Source: Hyphomicrobiales bacterium
GTDB taxonomy: Bacteria; Pseudomonadota; Alphaproteobacteria; Rhizobiales; Devosiaceae
DNA: 64,000 bases
Direction: 5' to 3'
Assembly: GCA_900470445.1 (NCBI GenBank)
Contig: UCAU01000014.1
Location: forward strand, 1 to 64,000
This document shows positions 16,310 through 25,939 of this stretch, one piece after another. The notes under the pieces are model-generated. The model ran no database searches. It worked only from the letters and a program-made list of their open reading frames with translations, and was not told the origin of the DNA. Position 1 is the first letter of the stretch. Each line of letters opens with the position of its first letter. Both the position numbers and the translations under genes were made by a program.

Positions 16310-17209
16310 ATGAGTTTGATGAAAAACCAGGCCAATCCCTGGCTCACCAGCAATCTGCTTGTGCTGGGGCTGGGCATGTTGCCGGCTTTGCTGCTGATCG
16401 GGGTGCTGCTCTATTTCACCGCTTGGGCCTTTGCCTTCAGCTTTACCGATCTGGCCCTGGTGGGCCGCAAATCGGTGGAGTGGAGCTGGGTGGGGCTGCA
16501 GAATTTCGAGCGACTGTTCACGCGGCGCGGCTTCCTTGAGTCGCTCTGGACCACGGTCATCTTCGTGTTCTTTTCGGCCATTGTGGGCCAATCGGTGCTG
16601 GGCTTTCTGCTAGCGGCGCTATTGCGCGGTACGCAGTCGACGATCAAGACCGTGGTCGAAGTCTGCATCATGCTGGGCTGGCTCTTGCCCGATATTGTGG
16701 CGGCGTTCCTGTGGTCGGCGACGACGTCGCAGACCGGGCTGGTCAATTCGCTGATCATCGTGCCGCTGGGTCTGCAGCCGATCAATTTCATCAATGATTA
16801 TGCCCTGCCGGTGGTGACCATCGCCAATATCTGGAAGGGCACGGCCTGGTCCTATCTGCTGTTTTCGGCGGCGCTGGATTCGGTGTCGCGCGAAGTGGTG
16901 GAGGCGGCCAAGGTGGATGGGGCGACCCCATTCCAGCGCATTTGGCTCGTCATGCTGCCGATCATCCGGCCGCATATCGCCACCAATATGCTGTTCATCA
17001 CCATCTGGACCTTCACCTATTTCCCGCTGATCTTCGCCATGACCGGGGGCGGGCCGGGCACGCAGACGCAGACGCTGGCCGTGTTCCTCTACAATCAGAG
17101 TTTTTCGCGCGGCAATCTGGGCTTTGGCAGCGCCATTTCGGTGGCCATGCTGGTCATCGTCGGCCTGTTGTCGCTGGTCTATCTGCGCATGTTGCGGGAG
17201 CCGAAATAA
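16310..17209 (+). CDS. Carbohydrate ABC transporter permease (MalF type)
   Basis: A 299-residue permease with six predicted membrane segments, the first being LLVLGLGMLPALLLIGVLLYF. The EAA loop is EAAKVDGATPFQRIWLVMLP. No strong ribosome site precedes 16310; an ATG nine bases later in the same frame is possible. Its stop is followed immediately by the next permease start. It forms the channel together with that protein. Confidence 0.88.
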   Translation: MSLMKNQANPWLTSNLLVLGLGMLPALLLIGVLLYFTAWAFAFSFTDLALVGRKSVEWSWVGLQNFERLFTRRGFLESLWTTVIFVFFSAIVGQSVLGFLLAALLRGTQSTIKTVVEVCIMLGWLLPDIVAAFLWSATTSQTGLVNSLIIVPLGLQPINFINDYALPVVTIANIWKGTAWSYLLFSAALDSVSREVVEAAKVDGATPFQRIWLVMLPIIRPHIATNMLFITIWTFTYFPLIFAMTGGGPGTQTQTLAVFLYNQSFSRGNLGFGSAISVAMLVIVGLLSLVYLRMLREPK

Positions 17210-18025
17210 ATGGAAGCCAATCCCGCTCACTCGCGGCTGACCGCGATTGCCCTCGCCTTCATGGCTATCATCTGGGTCAGCCCGTTTTCTTGGCTCATCC
17301 TCAATGCCTTCAACCCGGGGGCGACGGGGAGCCTGGCCATTCCCCAATCGGTAGGGTTGGACAATTTCGCGCTGGCGGTAAGCGGCAATGCCGGGCGGCA
17401 GTTCCTCAATTCGGTGCTGATCGCAGCGGGTACGGCGACGCTGAGCGTCGTGGTGGGGATTGCCGCGGCCTATCCGCTGTCGCGGCTTAAAATCCCGGGG
17501 CGCAATGCCTTTTTGTGGACGCTGGTGTTGCTGCGCATGCTGCCATCGGCGGGCGTGCTGGTGCCGCTCTACTTTGCGGCGCAGCGCGGGGGGCTGCTCA
17601 ACCAGTTCGGCGTGATCATTGCGCTCACCATTTTGAACCTGCCGTTCACGCTGCTGCTGCTGAAGAATTTCTTCGATACGGTGCCGATTGAGCTCGAAGA
17701 GGCCGCCTATGTGGAAGGGGCTTCGCTGTTCCAGATCGTGACGCGGATTGTCTTGCCCATGTCACGCGCCGGTATTGCAGTGGTGTGGTTCTTCAGCTTC
17801 ACCGGGGCCTGGAACGAGTTCCTGCTGCCGCTGATCTTTTCGCGCGTCGAGGCCGGCTTTCCCATGTCGGTCGGTCTTTACGCGGCCTTTGGCCAGCAGG
17901 GGTCCGTGCAATACGGGTTCCTGGCGGCCTATTCCATCATCTACGCAGCGCCGGCGGTCGGCGTATATTTTCTATTGCGGCGGAACATGAACACAGGGTT
18001 CGCCGGTGTCGGAGTTAAAGGATGA
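17210..18025 (+). CDS. Carbohydrate ABC transporter permease (MalG type)
   Basis: A 271-residue permease. The EAA loop is EEAAYVEGASLFQIVTRIVLP and the last membrane segment ends near the C-terminus (VGVYFLLRRNM). It abuts the previous permease gene with no gap and overlaps the alpha-mannosidase start by ATGA, so transport and glycan cleavage are translationally linked. Confidence 0.9.
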   Translation: MEANPAHSRLTAIALAFMAIIWVSPFSWLILNAFNPGATGSLAIPQSVGLDNFALAVSGNAGRQFLNSVLIAAGTATLSVVVGIAAAYPLSRLKIPGRNAFLWTLVLLRMLPSAGVLVPLYFAAQRGGLLNQFGVIIALTILNLPFTLLLLKNFFDTVPIELEEAAYVEGASLFQIVTRIVLPMSRAGIAVVWFFSFTGAWNEFLLPLIFSRVEAGFPMSVGLYAAFGQQGSVQYGFLAAYSIIYAAPAVGVYFLLRRNMNTGFAGVGVKG

Positions 18026-21000
18026 CCTATTCCAATCCCCTTTCGTCCAAGCTTGGCTTGCTGGACGATGACCTCAAGATGGAAGGCAAGCTCCTCAGGC
18101 TCTGCGCCGATCTCGAAAAGAAGATTTTGACGCCGATCCATGACGCGCCTTTCCAGTGGCATGTGCTGCGCGACGATGTGACGACCGAAGCCGCGCTCAA
18201 GGCGGATTGGCGCGGCTGGGAGAAGTTCGGCTCGCATTCGGTCTGGGCCAAGAAGCAGGGCCATACCTGGTTTGCGGCCGAGGTGACGGTGCCGGAAGCA
18301 GCGGCCGGCAAGACCTTCGTGCTCAAATTCACCAGCCAGTGGCAGGACCGGCCGGGTTCGACCGATCCGCAATGTCTGGCCTATCTCGATGGCAAGATCG
18401 CCCAGGCGCTGGATGGCAACCACACGGAACTGGTGATCGAGCGCAATGCCAAGCCGGGCAGCAAGCATGTGCTGCTGGTCAATGCCTTCACCTTTTTCGA
18501 GCGCCCGCTGGTCGGCTTCACCGTCGATTTCTATACGCGCAGCGAGCGGGCCGAAAAGCTCTATTGGGACCTGCAGACCCCGCTGGATGTGGCGACGCGG
18601 CTCTATCAGAACGACCCGCGCCGTCAGGCGATCCTCAACATCATCGACCGTTCACTGCGGGCGCTGGATCGCCGGGGCGGCTATACGGCCGAGTTCGAGG
18701 CCTCGCTGGGCGAAGCCGAAAAGATTGCCGCTGAAATCTATGCGCTGGTCGATACCGAGACCCAGCCGCAGATCACCGCCGTTGGTTCGACCCATCTCGA
18801 TGTGGGCTGGCTCTGGCGTGTGATGCATACCCGCGACAAGACGGGCCGGTCCTTTGCCACGGTGCTCAACCTGATGGAGGAATATCCCGAATTCGTCTTC
18901 ATGTATAACCAGTCGGTGCTGTTCGATTTCCTGAAGAAGGACTATCCCGAGCTGTGGGATCGTCTGCAGGCCCGCGTCAAAACCGGCCAGTTCGAGATCG
19001 AAGGCGCGATGTGGGTCGAGCCCGACGTCAATATCGTTTCGGGCGAAAGCCTGGTGCGTCAGATCATGCGCGGGCGGCAGTTCCATCTGGCCGAATTCGG
19101 CGTCGATCCCAAGACGGTGTGGCTGCCCGATACGTTCGGCTATTCGGCCAATTTGCCGCAGATCATGGACAAGTCAGGGCTGAAATATTTCGTCACCTCC
19201 AAGCTGAGCTGGAACGATACCGACCGGCATCCCTATGACAGTTTCCACTGGCGGGGCATCGACGGCACCGTCACCAAGGCCCAGCTGATCACCGCGCAGC
19301 GCTATGAGAGCGAGGCGGTTTATACCACCTATAATGGTGACCTGTCGGTATCGGAGACCATGGGCGCCTGGAAGCGCTATGAGCCCAAGGCGGTCCATGA
19401 TGAAGTGGTCATGTCCTATGGTTATGGCGATGGCGGCGGTGGCCCGACCCGCGGCATGATCGAGCGCGGCATTCGTCTCGAACGCGGCATTCCCGGCGCG
19501 CCGCGCGTCAAGCTCGAAGGCATCGTGCCGTTCCTTGATCGCCTCGGCGCCAAGATGGACGCGCCCGGCAACAGGTTCCCGACCTGGAATGGCGAGCTGT
19601 ACCTGCAATATCACCGCGGCACGCTGACTTCGGTGGCCAAGAACAAGGCCAATAACCGGCGGGCTGAGCGCCTGCTGCGTGAACTCGAATTGCTCGGCGC
19701 GCTGGCGCTGGCGACCACGGGCGCACCCTATCCCAAGGAGATTCTGGCCGAGTTCTGGGAATTGGTGCTGATCAACCAGTTCCACGACATCCTGCCGGGC
19801 ACCTCGATCCCCGAGGTCTATGTCGATAGCGACAATGAATATGGCAAGATTTTCTCGACCCTGGGTTCGGCCAATGGCCCCTGGCACAGTGCCGCGGCGG
19901 CGCTGAGCAAGGCGGGCGGCGGCGGGCTCAAGCTGTTCAACTTCACCGGCCAGACCCGTTCGGGCCTGGTCAGTGTGGGCAGCGATGCGGGCCTCGAAGG
20001 AACTTCGCTCAGCATTGGGGGCAATCAGCATAGTCTACAGAAGGTTACCGGCGCTGGTGGCGAGGTGGCCTATGTGGCGCCGGTTTCCGATCTGGCGCCG
20101 CTGGGCTGGACGGGGGCGCAGATCGTGACCGGGGCGACGGCTAATAGCTCGCCGCTGTCGGTGTCGACGAGCCATCTTGAGAACGAATTGCTCAAGGTTA
20201 CGTTCGACGCTTCGGGCGAAATCACTTCGGTGTTCGACAAGACGCGCAATCGCGAAACCATTGCGGCGGGCGAAAAGGCCAACCGGCTCATCGCTTATGA
20301 AGACAAGCCGATGGAATGGGACGCCTGGGATATCGACCGTTATTTCGAGGAGCAGTTCTGGCCGCTGGCCGATGCCAAGGCCAAGATTTCGGTCGTGGAA
20401 ACCGGGCCGCATCGCGCTGCCATCCGCATTGAGCGCAAATATCAGGCCTCAACCGTGGTGCAGGTGGTGTCGCTGGCTGCCGGCGCGCGGCAGGTGGAGT
20501 TCGATACCTTTATCGACTGGCAGGAGCGCCAGACGGTGCTCAAGGCGCAGTTCCCCTTCGATCTCAACACGTCCGAAATCCGTTCGGAAATCCAGTTCGG
20601 CCATGTGCGGCGCCCCACCCATCGCAATACCAGCTGGGACAAGGCGCGGTTTGAAGCCTCGATGCATCGCTGGGTGGATCTGAGCGAATCCGATTTCGGC
20701 GTCGCGCTGCTCAATGACTGCAAATATGCCTATGATTGCCTGGAGCAATCGGTGCGGCTGACCCTGGTGCGCGGTTCGACCTTCCCGCATCCCGGGGCCG
20801 ATCTGGGCGAGCATCGCCTGCGCTATGCGCTGTTCGTGCATGACGGCGTGGCCGATCTTGCCGATGTGCATCGTGCGGCCGAGCGCTTCAACAATCCGGT
20901 GGCGGTGATTGGTTCGCTTCATCCGGTGGCGGATGCCGTTGAGGATGCGGGCAGCTTCTCCTTTGCCAGTGTCGATCAGTCCAATGTGACGCTGGAAACG

Positions 21001-21222
21001 GTCAAGAAGGCCGAAAAGTCCGATGCCATCGTGCTGCGCGTGTTCGAGCACGCCAATATTCGGGCCGAGGCGACGATCACGTTTGGCATTCCGGTCAAGT
21101 CGGTGCGGGTGGTCAATCTGATGGAAGAGGGCGCGGGCGACGCGCTGGAGCTGATCAACAACGCGGTGACGCTGTCGCTGCGGCCCTTCGAGATCGCAAC
21201 GCTGCTGATCGAAGCGGCCTAA
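18022..21222 (+). CDS. GH38 family alpha-mannosidase
   Basis: A 1066-residue glycoside hydrolase family 38 enzyme, which removes alpha-linked mannose with retention using a zinc ion. The zinc site appears in GSTHLDVGWLWR (H258, D260) and the nucleophile aspartate in WLPDTFGYS (D370). The N-terminal region (about 1-250) is the usual beta domain of cytosolic alpha-mannosidases, and beta-sandwich domains follow from about 650. No signal peptide is present, so it acts in the cytoplasm on imported mannosides. It lies inside the ABC operon, overlapping the permease gene by 4 bases. Confidence 0.93.
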   Translation: MTYSNPLSSKLGLLDDDLKMEGKLLRLCADLEKKILTPIHDAPFQWHVLRDDVTTEAALKADWRGWEKFGSHSVWAKKQGHTWFAAEVTVPEAAAGKTFVLKFTSQWQDRPGSTDPQCLAYLDGKIAQALDGNHTELVIERNAKPGSKHVLLVNAFTFFERPLVGFTVDFYTRSERAEKLYWDLQTPLDVATRLYQNDPRRQAILNIIDRSLRALDRRGGYTAEFEASLGEAEKIAAEIYALVDTETQPQITAVGSTHLDVGWLWRVMHTRDKTGRSFATVLNLMEEYPEFVFMYNQSVLFDFLKKDYPELWDRLQARVKTGQFEIEGAMWVEPDVNIVSGESLVRQIMRGRQFHLAEFGVDPKTVWLPDTFGYSANLPQIMDKSGLKYFVTSKLSWNDTDRHPYDSFHWRGIDGTVTKAQLITAQRYESEAVYTTYNGDLSVSETMGAWKRYEPKAVHDEVVMSYGYGDGGGGPTRGMIERGIRLERGIPGAPRVKLEGIVPFLDRLGAKMDAPGNRFPTWNGELYLQYHRGTLTSVAKNKANNRRAERLLRELELLGALALATTGAPYPKEILAEFWELVLINQFHDILPGTSIPEVYVDSDNEYGKIFSTLGSANGPWHSAAAALSKAGGGGLKLFNFTGQTRSGLVSVGSDAGLEGTSLSIGGNQHSLQKVTGAGGEVAYVAPVSDLAPLGWTGAQIVTGATANSSPLSVSTSHLENELLKVTFDASGEITSVFDKTRNRETIAAGEKANRLIAYEDKPMEWDAWDIDRYFEEQFWPLADAKAKISVVETGPHRAAIRIERKYQASTVVQVVSLAAGARQVEFDTFIDWQERQTVLKAQFPFDLNTSEIRSEIQFGHVRRPTHRNTSWDKARFEASMHRWVDLSESDFGVALLNDCKYAYDCLEQSVRLTLVRGSTFPHPGADLGEHRLRYALFVHDGVADLADVHRAAERFNNPVAVIGSLHPVADAVEDAGSFSFASVDQSNVTLETVKKAEKSDAIVLRVFEHANIRAEATITFGIPVKSVRVVNLMEEGAGDALELINNAVTLSLRPFEIATLLIEAA

Positions 21223-21282
21223 GGGCCATTGGCCATCCCGGCCTTGTGCCGGGGTGGCCGCTATCGAATAGGGAGGAAAATC

Positions 21283-22338
21283 ATGGCTGATGTTACCCTG
21301 CGCGGCATTCGCAAGTCCTATGGCTCGCTCGAAGTGGTGCATGGCGTCGATCTCGACATCAAATCGGGGGAGTTCGTGGTGTTTGTCGGTCCTTCGGGCT
21401 GCGGTAAATCCACCTTGCTGCGGATGATTGCCGGGCTCGAGCCGATTTCGGGCGGCGAGATTTCGATCGGTGGAAGGGTGGTCAATGACGTGCCGTCGCC
21501 CCAGCGCGGCATCTCCATGGTGTTCCAGTCCTATGCGCTTTACCCGCATATGAGCGTCTACGAAAACATGGCGTTCGGGCTGAAGCTCGCCAAGACGCCT
21601 AAGGCGGAGGTGGACCAGCGGGTGCGCGAGGCGGCGCGGATCTTGCAGATCGAGGATTATCTCGAACGCATGCCCAAGGCGCTATCGGGCGGGCAGCGCC
21701 AGCGTGTCGCCATCGGCCGGGCCATCGTGCGCAATCCCAAGGTGTTTTTGTTCGACGAGCCGCTGAGTAACCTTGATGCCTCGCTGCGGGCGCAGACCCG
21801 GGTCGAGATCGCCAAGCTGCATGACACGCTTGATGCCACCATGATTTATGTGACGCATGATCAAGTCGAGGCCATGACGCTGGCCGATCGGATCGTGGTG
21901 CTCAATGCCGGGCGGATCGAGCAGGTGGGCTCACCGCTCGAGCTTTATCGCAATCCGGTCAATACCTTTGTGGCCGGGTTTATTGCCAGCCAGCGCATGA
22001 ACTTTTTGCCGGTGGTGGTGGAAGGCAATCAGCTGCGGCTGGTCGATGGCAAGGCTCTGCCGCTGTCGCATCCGCAATTGGCCAAGGCTGTGACGCTAGG
22101 CGTGCGGCCCGAGCATCTGGAACTGGCGAGCCCCGAAGCAGCGCATTTCAGCGGCACGCTGTCGGTGATCGAGCAGTTTGGCGAATATGCCCTGGCCTAT
22201 GTGGAACTGGCCTCGGGCGAGCTGATGACGGTCAAGCTGGATGGCGCGCCGGACCTTCAATTGCATGAGCAGGTGCATATCGGTCTGCCGGCCGATGGGG
22301 TGCATTTGTTTGACGCTGAGGGCAGGGCGCTGAGGTAG
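21283..22338 (+). CDS. Carbohydrate ABC transporter ATP-binding protein (UgpC/MsmX family)
   Basis: A 351-residue ATPase with Walker A GPSGCGKS, signature LSGGQRQR and Walker B FLFDEPLSNLD, followed by a MalK-like C-terminal domain. The ATG at 21283 follows GGGAGGAAAA; an upstream in-frame start would add residues unlike the family. It completes the mannoside importer and is close in sequence to the ATPase at 6556. Confidence 0.92.
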   Translation: MADVTLRGIRKSYGSLEVVHGVDLDIKSGEFVVFVGPSGCGKSTLLRMIAGLEPISGGEISIGGRVVNDVPSPQRGISMVFQSYALYPHMSVYENMAFGLKLAKTPKAEVDQRVREAARILQIEDYLERMPKALSGGQRQRVAIGRAIVRNPKVFLFDEPLSNLDASLRAQTRVEIAKLHDTLDATMIYVTHDQVEAMTLADRIVVLNAGRIEQVGSPLELYRNPVNTFVAGFIASQRMNFLPVVVEGNQLRLVDGKALPLSHPQLAKAVTLGVRPEHLELASPEAAHFSGTLSVIEQFGEYALAYVELASGELMTVKLDGAPDLQLHEQVHIGLPADGVHLFDAEGRALR

Positions 22339-22370
22339 AAGGCGGGTTTTTGTGGTTGCGGAAGTAAACC

Positions 22371-22505
22371 CCTCACCCGTCTCGGCCTATCGGCCGATCC
22401 ACCCTCTCCCTCAAGGGGCGAGGGTAGGCACCGAGTTCAGGATACGAGCAGAGCCTCCCTTCTCCCCTTGAGGGAGAAGGTGCCCGAAGGGCGGATGAGG
22501 GGTCG
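22371..22505. repeat. Composite inverted repeat (family 2)
   Basis: CTCCCTCAAGGGG at 22406-22418 is the exact reverse complement of CCCCTTGAGGGAG at 22464-22476. The right half is itself a hairpin with 9-bp stem (22458-22466 with 22472-22480). Outer segments CCCTCACCCG and CGGATGAGGG also pair with one mismatch. It lies between convergent genes (ATPase, second LacI) and may end both transcripts. Confidence 0.6.
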
Positions 22506-22538
22506 GGAGCTATCAAAACACGCGAAATGCTTGGCGTG

Positions 22539-23564
22539 CTAGGCCGCGCCCGGTCGCGGTAGCACCGATTTGCGCCAGATGGGGATTGGCTTGATGGGGG
22601 GCACGGTGTGGGCCCATTCGTCCGGGCTGGCTTGGGTGAGCAATTGCATGATGTGCTCGACCATTTCTTCCACCGGCTGGCGGAAGGTGGTGAGGGCGTA
22701 GGATTCCCAGCCGGCCTGTTCGATGTCATCGAAGCCGACAATGCTGACATCCTGGGGCACGCGCAGGCCGAAGGCGTGGCGGGCGGCATCCATGAAGCCG
22801 AGCGCCAGAAGATCGGTGACGCCGAACACGCCGTCGGGGCCGCCACTACGGCTATAGAGCTGGCGGGCGGCTTCGGCGCCGGCGGCATAGCCGGTGGGGC
22901 CGGCGCGGATGATGGGGACGCTCAGGCCATCCTCGGCGGCGGCGGCGACGAAGGCGCTGTCGCGGGCGGTGAGGCTGGGTGTGCCGGCGGTGGAGGAGAC
23001 CACGGCGAGCCGCTGGCAGCCGGCGCGGCGCAGCAGGTGATAGGCTTCGCGGGCGGTTTCGGCATTTTCGACCGCCAAATTGGCCGGGCCTTCGATGTGG
23101 TCGCTGCGATTGATCAGGATGACGCGCTGGCCATTGGCGACGCAGCTGGCGATCAGGGAAGCGTCGGGGGTGCCCGACAGCACGATGACGCCATCGGCGC
23201 GGAAATTGAGCGTCTGGCGCAGGGCATTGGCGACGCTTTCCTGGTCGCCGGTAGTGTTGATCACCATGCCGACCTTGCCGATGACCTGCAATTGGCGAGT
23301 CATTTCGTCGAGCATGCGCGCCTGATAGGGCGTGGGGATTTCGGAGACGATGATGCCGATAATGTTGCTGCGGTCATGCGAGAGGCCGCGGGCGAGATGG
23401 TTGACGTGGTAGCCAAGCGCATCGGCGGCTTCGAGCACCTTCTTGCGGGTGGCTTCGGACACGCTGGCGCCATCGGTGAAGGTGCGCGACACGGCCGAGC
23501 GCGAGACGCCCGCCAGGCGCGCCACCGTTTCGGCACTGACGAAACCTTTCGCCTTGATGTCCAT
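22539..23564 (-). CDS. LacI family transcriptional regulator
   Basis: A 341-residue regulator. The helix-turn-helix is SAETVARLAGVSRSAVSRTFTDG, the hinge helix includes VNHLARGLS, and the ligand domain has GVIVLSGTPD, GVFGVTDLLALG and VSIVGFDDIEQA. The ATG at 23564 follows GGGAGGG. Its targets are unknown: the only nearby sugar operon already has its own LacI regulator. A palindrome just upstream suggests self-control. Confidence 0.87.
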   Translation of the reverse strand: MDIKAKGFVSAETVARLAGVSRSAVSRTFTDGASVSEATRKKVLEAADALGYHVNHLARGLSHDRSNIIGIIVSEIPTPYQARMLDEMTRQLQVIGKVGMVINTTGDQESVANALRQTLNFRADGVIVLSGTPDASLIASCVANGQRVILINRSDHIEGPANLAVENAETAREAYHLLRRAGCQRLAVVSSTAGTPSLTARDSAFVAAAAEDGLSVPIIRAGPTGYAAGAEAARQLYSRSGGPDGVFGVTDLLALGFMDAARHAFGLRVPQDVSIVGFDDIEQAGWESYALTTFRQPVEEMVEHIMQLLTQASPDEWAHTVPPIKPIPIWRKSVLPRPGAA

Positions 23565-23580
23565 TTGCCCTCCCGCAACG

Positions 23581-23594
23581 TGCACGCCCGTGCA
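23581..23594. promoter_or_regulatory. Possible autoregulatory LacI operator
   Basis: TGCACGCCCGTGCA has perfect 6-base arms (TGCACG/CGTGCA) around CC. It lies 16 bases upstream of the LacI start at 23564, where binding would block transcription of the regulator's own gene. Confidence 0.45.
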
Positions 23595-23723
23595 TGGGCA
23601 GCTTACTAGCGTGCCCGGCAAAACTTGTCCAACGGGGCCAATGGCAAGATCGCCGTTGACGCGTCATCGAAAGGGCGTAGTCTGTTGCAACCGTGTGCAA
23701 GCCTTGGTGATCAACAGGTTTCA

Positions 23724-25397
23724 ATGTCGTCAACAATCCATCTGATCGATCTGCTCGGAGCCGGCGCCCTGCTGATCTGGGGGCTGCGCCTGATCAAGAC
23801 CGGCATCATGAATGCCTTTGGCGGCTCGTTGCGCCAGTGGATCGGCAAGGGCACGGGCAATCGCTTCAAGGCGGCACTGTCGGGGCTGCTGGCGACGCTG
23901 GCCCTGCAATCGAGCACGGCGACGGCGGTGATCACGGCGTCCTTTGCCAGCCGCGGCATTATCGAGCAGCGCATGGCGCAGGCGGTGATGCTGGGCGCCA
24001 ATGTCGGCACGGCGATTGCCGCAGTTATTCTGTCCATGGATGTGCACTGGATCGGCTCGGCCATGATCCTGATCGGGGTCGTGACCTATTCGGTTAGCCA
24101 ATATGCGCGAGGCAAGGGCGTGGGCCGAGCAGCGTTGGGGCTGGGGCTGATGCTGCTGGCGCTGCAATTGCTGGGGCAGGTGACCGAGCCGCTGCGCGAA
24201 TCCGAGATGGTCATCGCCGTATTGTCTGGACTGGGCGATGCGCCGGTCATTGCGCTGCTGCTGGCGACGGGGCTGGCCTTTGTGGCGTCGTCGAGCCTTG
24301 CCGTGGTGCTGTTCGTGGCGCTGTTGGCGCAATCGGGGCTGGTGACGCCGACTTTGGCGGTGATCCTGGTGGCCGGGGCTAATCTGGGCGGGGCCATTCC
24401 GCCCTGGCTGGCCGTATCGCGCGAGGGTGTCGAAGCGCGGCGGCTGACGCTGAGTAACCTCGTGGTGCGCGGTCTGGGGGCGCTGGTGCTGACGGCGTTT
24501 GCCGGGCCGGTGGCGGCGTTTGCGCTGCCGCTACTGCCCAATGCGCATATGCTGACCATTGCCACCCATATCGGGTTCAGCCTGGTGCTGCTGGTGGTGT
24601 TTTTGCCGCTGCTCGATCCGATTGCTGCGCTGGCCACCAGGCTGGTGCCGGCGCGGGCGGCGGGCAAGCAGGGGCCGACTTATCTTGACGACGGGGCGCT
24701 CGATACGCCGGCTATCGCGCTGGCCGTGGCGGCGCGCGAAACGTTGCGGGTGGGGGATCTGGTCGGCAAGATGCTGGAAATCAGTCTCAATGGGCTGATG
24801 CAGAACGATCCGGCGCTGCGCGACAAGCTGGGCGGCTTCGATGACGATGTCGATGCGCTGCAGGAAGCGATCAAGCTGTATCTCGCCAAGCTGGGCCGGG
24901 GCGAACTTGACCCCGATGATGATCGGCGGGCGGCCGAGATCGTGTCCTATGCAATAAATCTTGAACATATCGGGGACATTATCGATCGGGGCCTGTGCGA
25001 GCAGGCGACCAAGAAGACCCAGCGCAAGCTCAAATTCTCGCCTGAGGGACTGGCCGAAATCCAGGAAATGTATGCCAAGACCATCGAAAATCTGCGGCTG
25101 TCGCAATCGGTGTTTTTCGGGCGTGATCCAGAATTGGCGCGGGCGCTGATGGCGGGCAAGGTCGAAATCCGGCGGCTCGAAGCGGCGTCGAGCGAGCGGC
25201 ACCTCAAGCGGGTGCGGGCGCTGCGCAGCGAGACGCTGGAAACCAGCACGCTGCATCTCGATATCCTGCGCGATCTCAAGCGCATCAATGCGCATCTGGC
25301 TTCGGTGGCCGTGCCGATCCTGGAGCAAATGGGCGAATTGAGCGAAAGCCGGCTGGTACATCAGGCCAGCGCGGCACCGGCTTTGGAGCAGAAGTGA
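23724..25397 (+). CDS. Na/Pi cotransporter family protein with PhoU-like domain
   Basis: A 557-residue membrane protein. The N-terminal half (about 1-310) is a Na+/phosphate cotransporter-type domain with the signature QSSTATA (Q62 onward) and a second, partly degenerate copy (ASSSLAVVL). The C-terminal half is helical and PhoU-like, with EHIGDIIDRGL. Such proteins move phosphate or another anion with sodium across the inner membrane. The ATG at 23724 starts just before the first membrane segment; an earlier in-frame start at 23625 would add 33 residues lacking family character. The Nudix gene overlaps its stop. Confidence 0.85.
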   Translation: MSSTIHLIDLLGAGALLIWGLRLIKTGIMNAFGGSLRQWIGKGTGNRFKAALSGLLATLALQSSTATAVITASFASRGIIEQRMAQAVMLGANVGTAIAAVILSMDVHWIGSAMILIGVVTYSVSQYARGKGVGRAALGLGLMLLALQLLGQVTEPLRESEMVIAVLSGLGDAPVIALLLATGLAFVASSSLAVVLFVALLAQSGLVTPTLAVILVAGANLGGAIPPWLAVSREGVEARRLTLSNLVVRGLGALVLTAFAGPVAAFALPLLPNAHMLTIATHIGFSLVLLVVFLPLLDPIAALATRLVPARAAGKQGPTYLDDGALDTPAIALAVAARETLRVGDLVGKMLEISLNGLMQNDPALRDKLGGFDDDVDALQEAIKLYLAKLGRGELDPDDDRRAAEIVSYAINLEHIGDIIDRGLCEQATKKTQRKLKFSPEGLAEIQEMYAKTIENLRLSQSVFFGRDPELARALMAGKVEIRRLEAASSERHLKRVRALRSETLETSTLHLDILRDLKRINAHLASVAVPILEQMGELSESRLVHQASAAPALEQK

Positions 25398-25897
25398 TGG
25401 GAGCCAAGACGCCGGTGATGGAAAGGGCCAAAGTGGATCAGATCGTGGCTGGCGAGACGCCGCTGGATTTTGCGGCGCAGTTTGCCACTGTGCCCTGGCG
25501 TATCGGCCGCCGTGGCACGCTTGAAACCCTTTTGGTCACCTCGCGCACCAGCCGGCATTGGCTCCTGCCCAAGGGCTGGCTGGTGCGGGGCAAATCGGCC
25601 ATGGAATCGGCGGAGATCGAGGCGTTCGAGGAAGCCGGTGTGCAGGGCAAGATGCGCAACAAGCCGATCGGTGCCTTCGCCTATAACAAAATCCTCAAGA
25701 CCGGCGAGGCTCTGCCCTGCCGGGTGACGGTGTTCAGCCTCAAGGTCAAGAAGCTGCTCGATGACTGGCCGGAGGCCGGGCAACGCGAGCGAGCATGGTT
25801 CGACATCGCGGTGGCGGCCGATGCCGTATATGAGCCGCAATTGCGAGATTTCCTCCTCGGCCTGAGCCGGTCGGAGCCTATCGCATTGTTACGGTAA
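25397..25897 (+). CDS. Nudix hydrolase
   Basis: A 166-residue Nudix-fold protein. The Nudix box region GWLVRGKSAMESAEIEAFEEAGV keeps the first glycine, the EE pair and GV, but has K in place of the first E and I in place of R of the REUXEE motif. The K is usual in the rhizobial diadenosine/diphosphoinositol phosphohydrolase-like group; the missing R is less usual. It is coupled to the preceding transporter gene by TGATG. It may cleave a nucleoside or inositol polyphosphate, which would suit a phosphate transporter neighbour; this is inference. Confidence 0.8.
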   Translation: MGAKTPVMERAKVDQIVAGETPLDFAAQFATVPWRIGRRGTLETLLVTSRTSRHWLLPKGWLVRGKSAMESAEIEAFEEAGVQGKMRNKPIGAFAYNKILKTGEALPCRVTVFSLKVKKLLDDWPEAGQRERAWFDIAVAADAVYEPQLRDFLLGLSRSEPIALLR

Positions 25898-25939
25898 CGC
25901 TTTCTGCGTTCCCCCAGCGTGATCAGCTTTACCGGCATG

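Noticed and set aside
23685-23700. TTGCAACCGTGTGCAA as another LacI operator for the phosphate transporter
   Set aside because: The arms are only 5 bases and the centre does not match the paired operators at 14591 and 14700, so evidence is too weak to list it as a feature.
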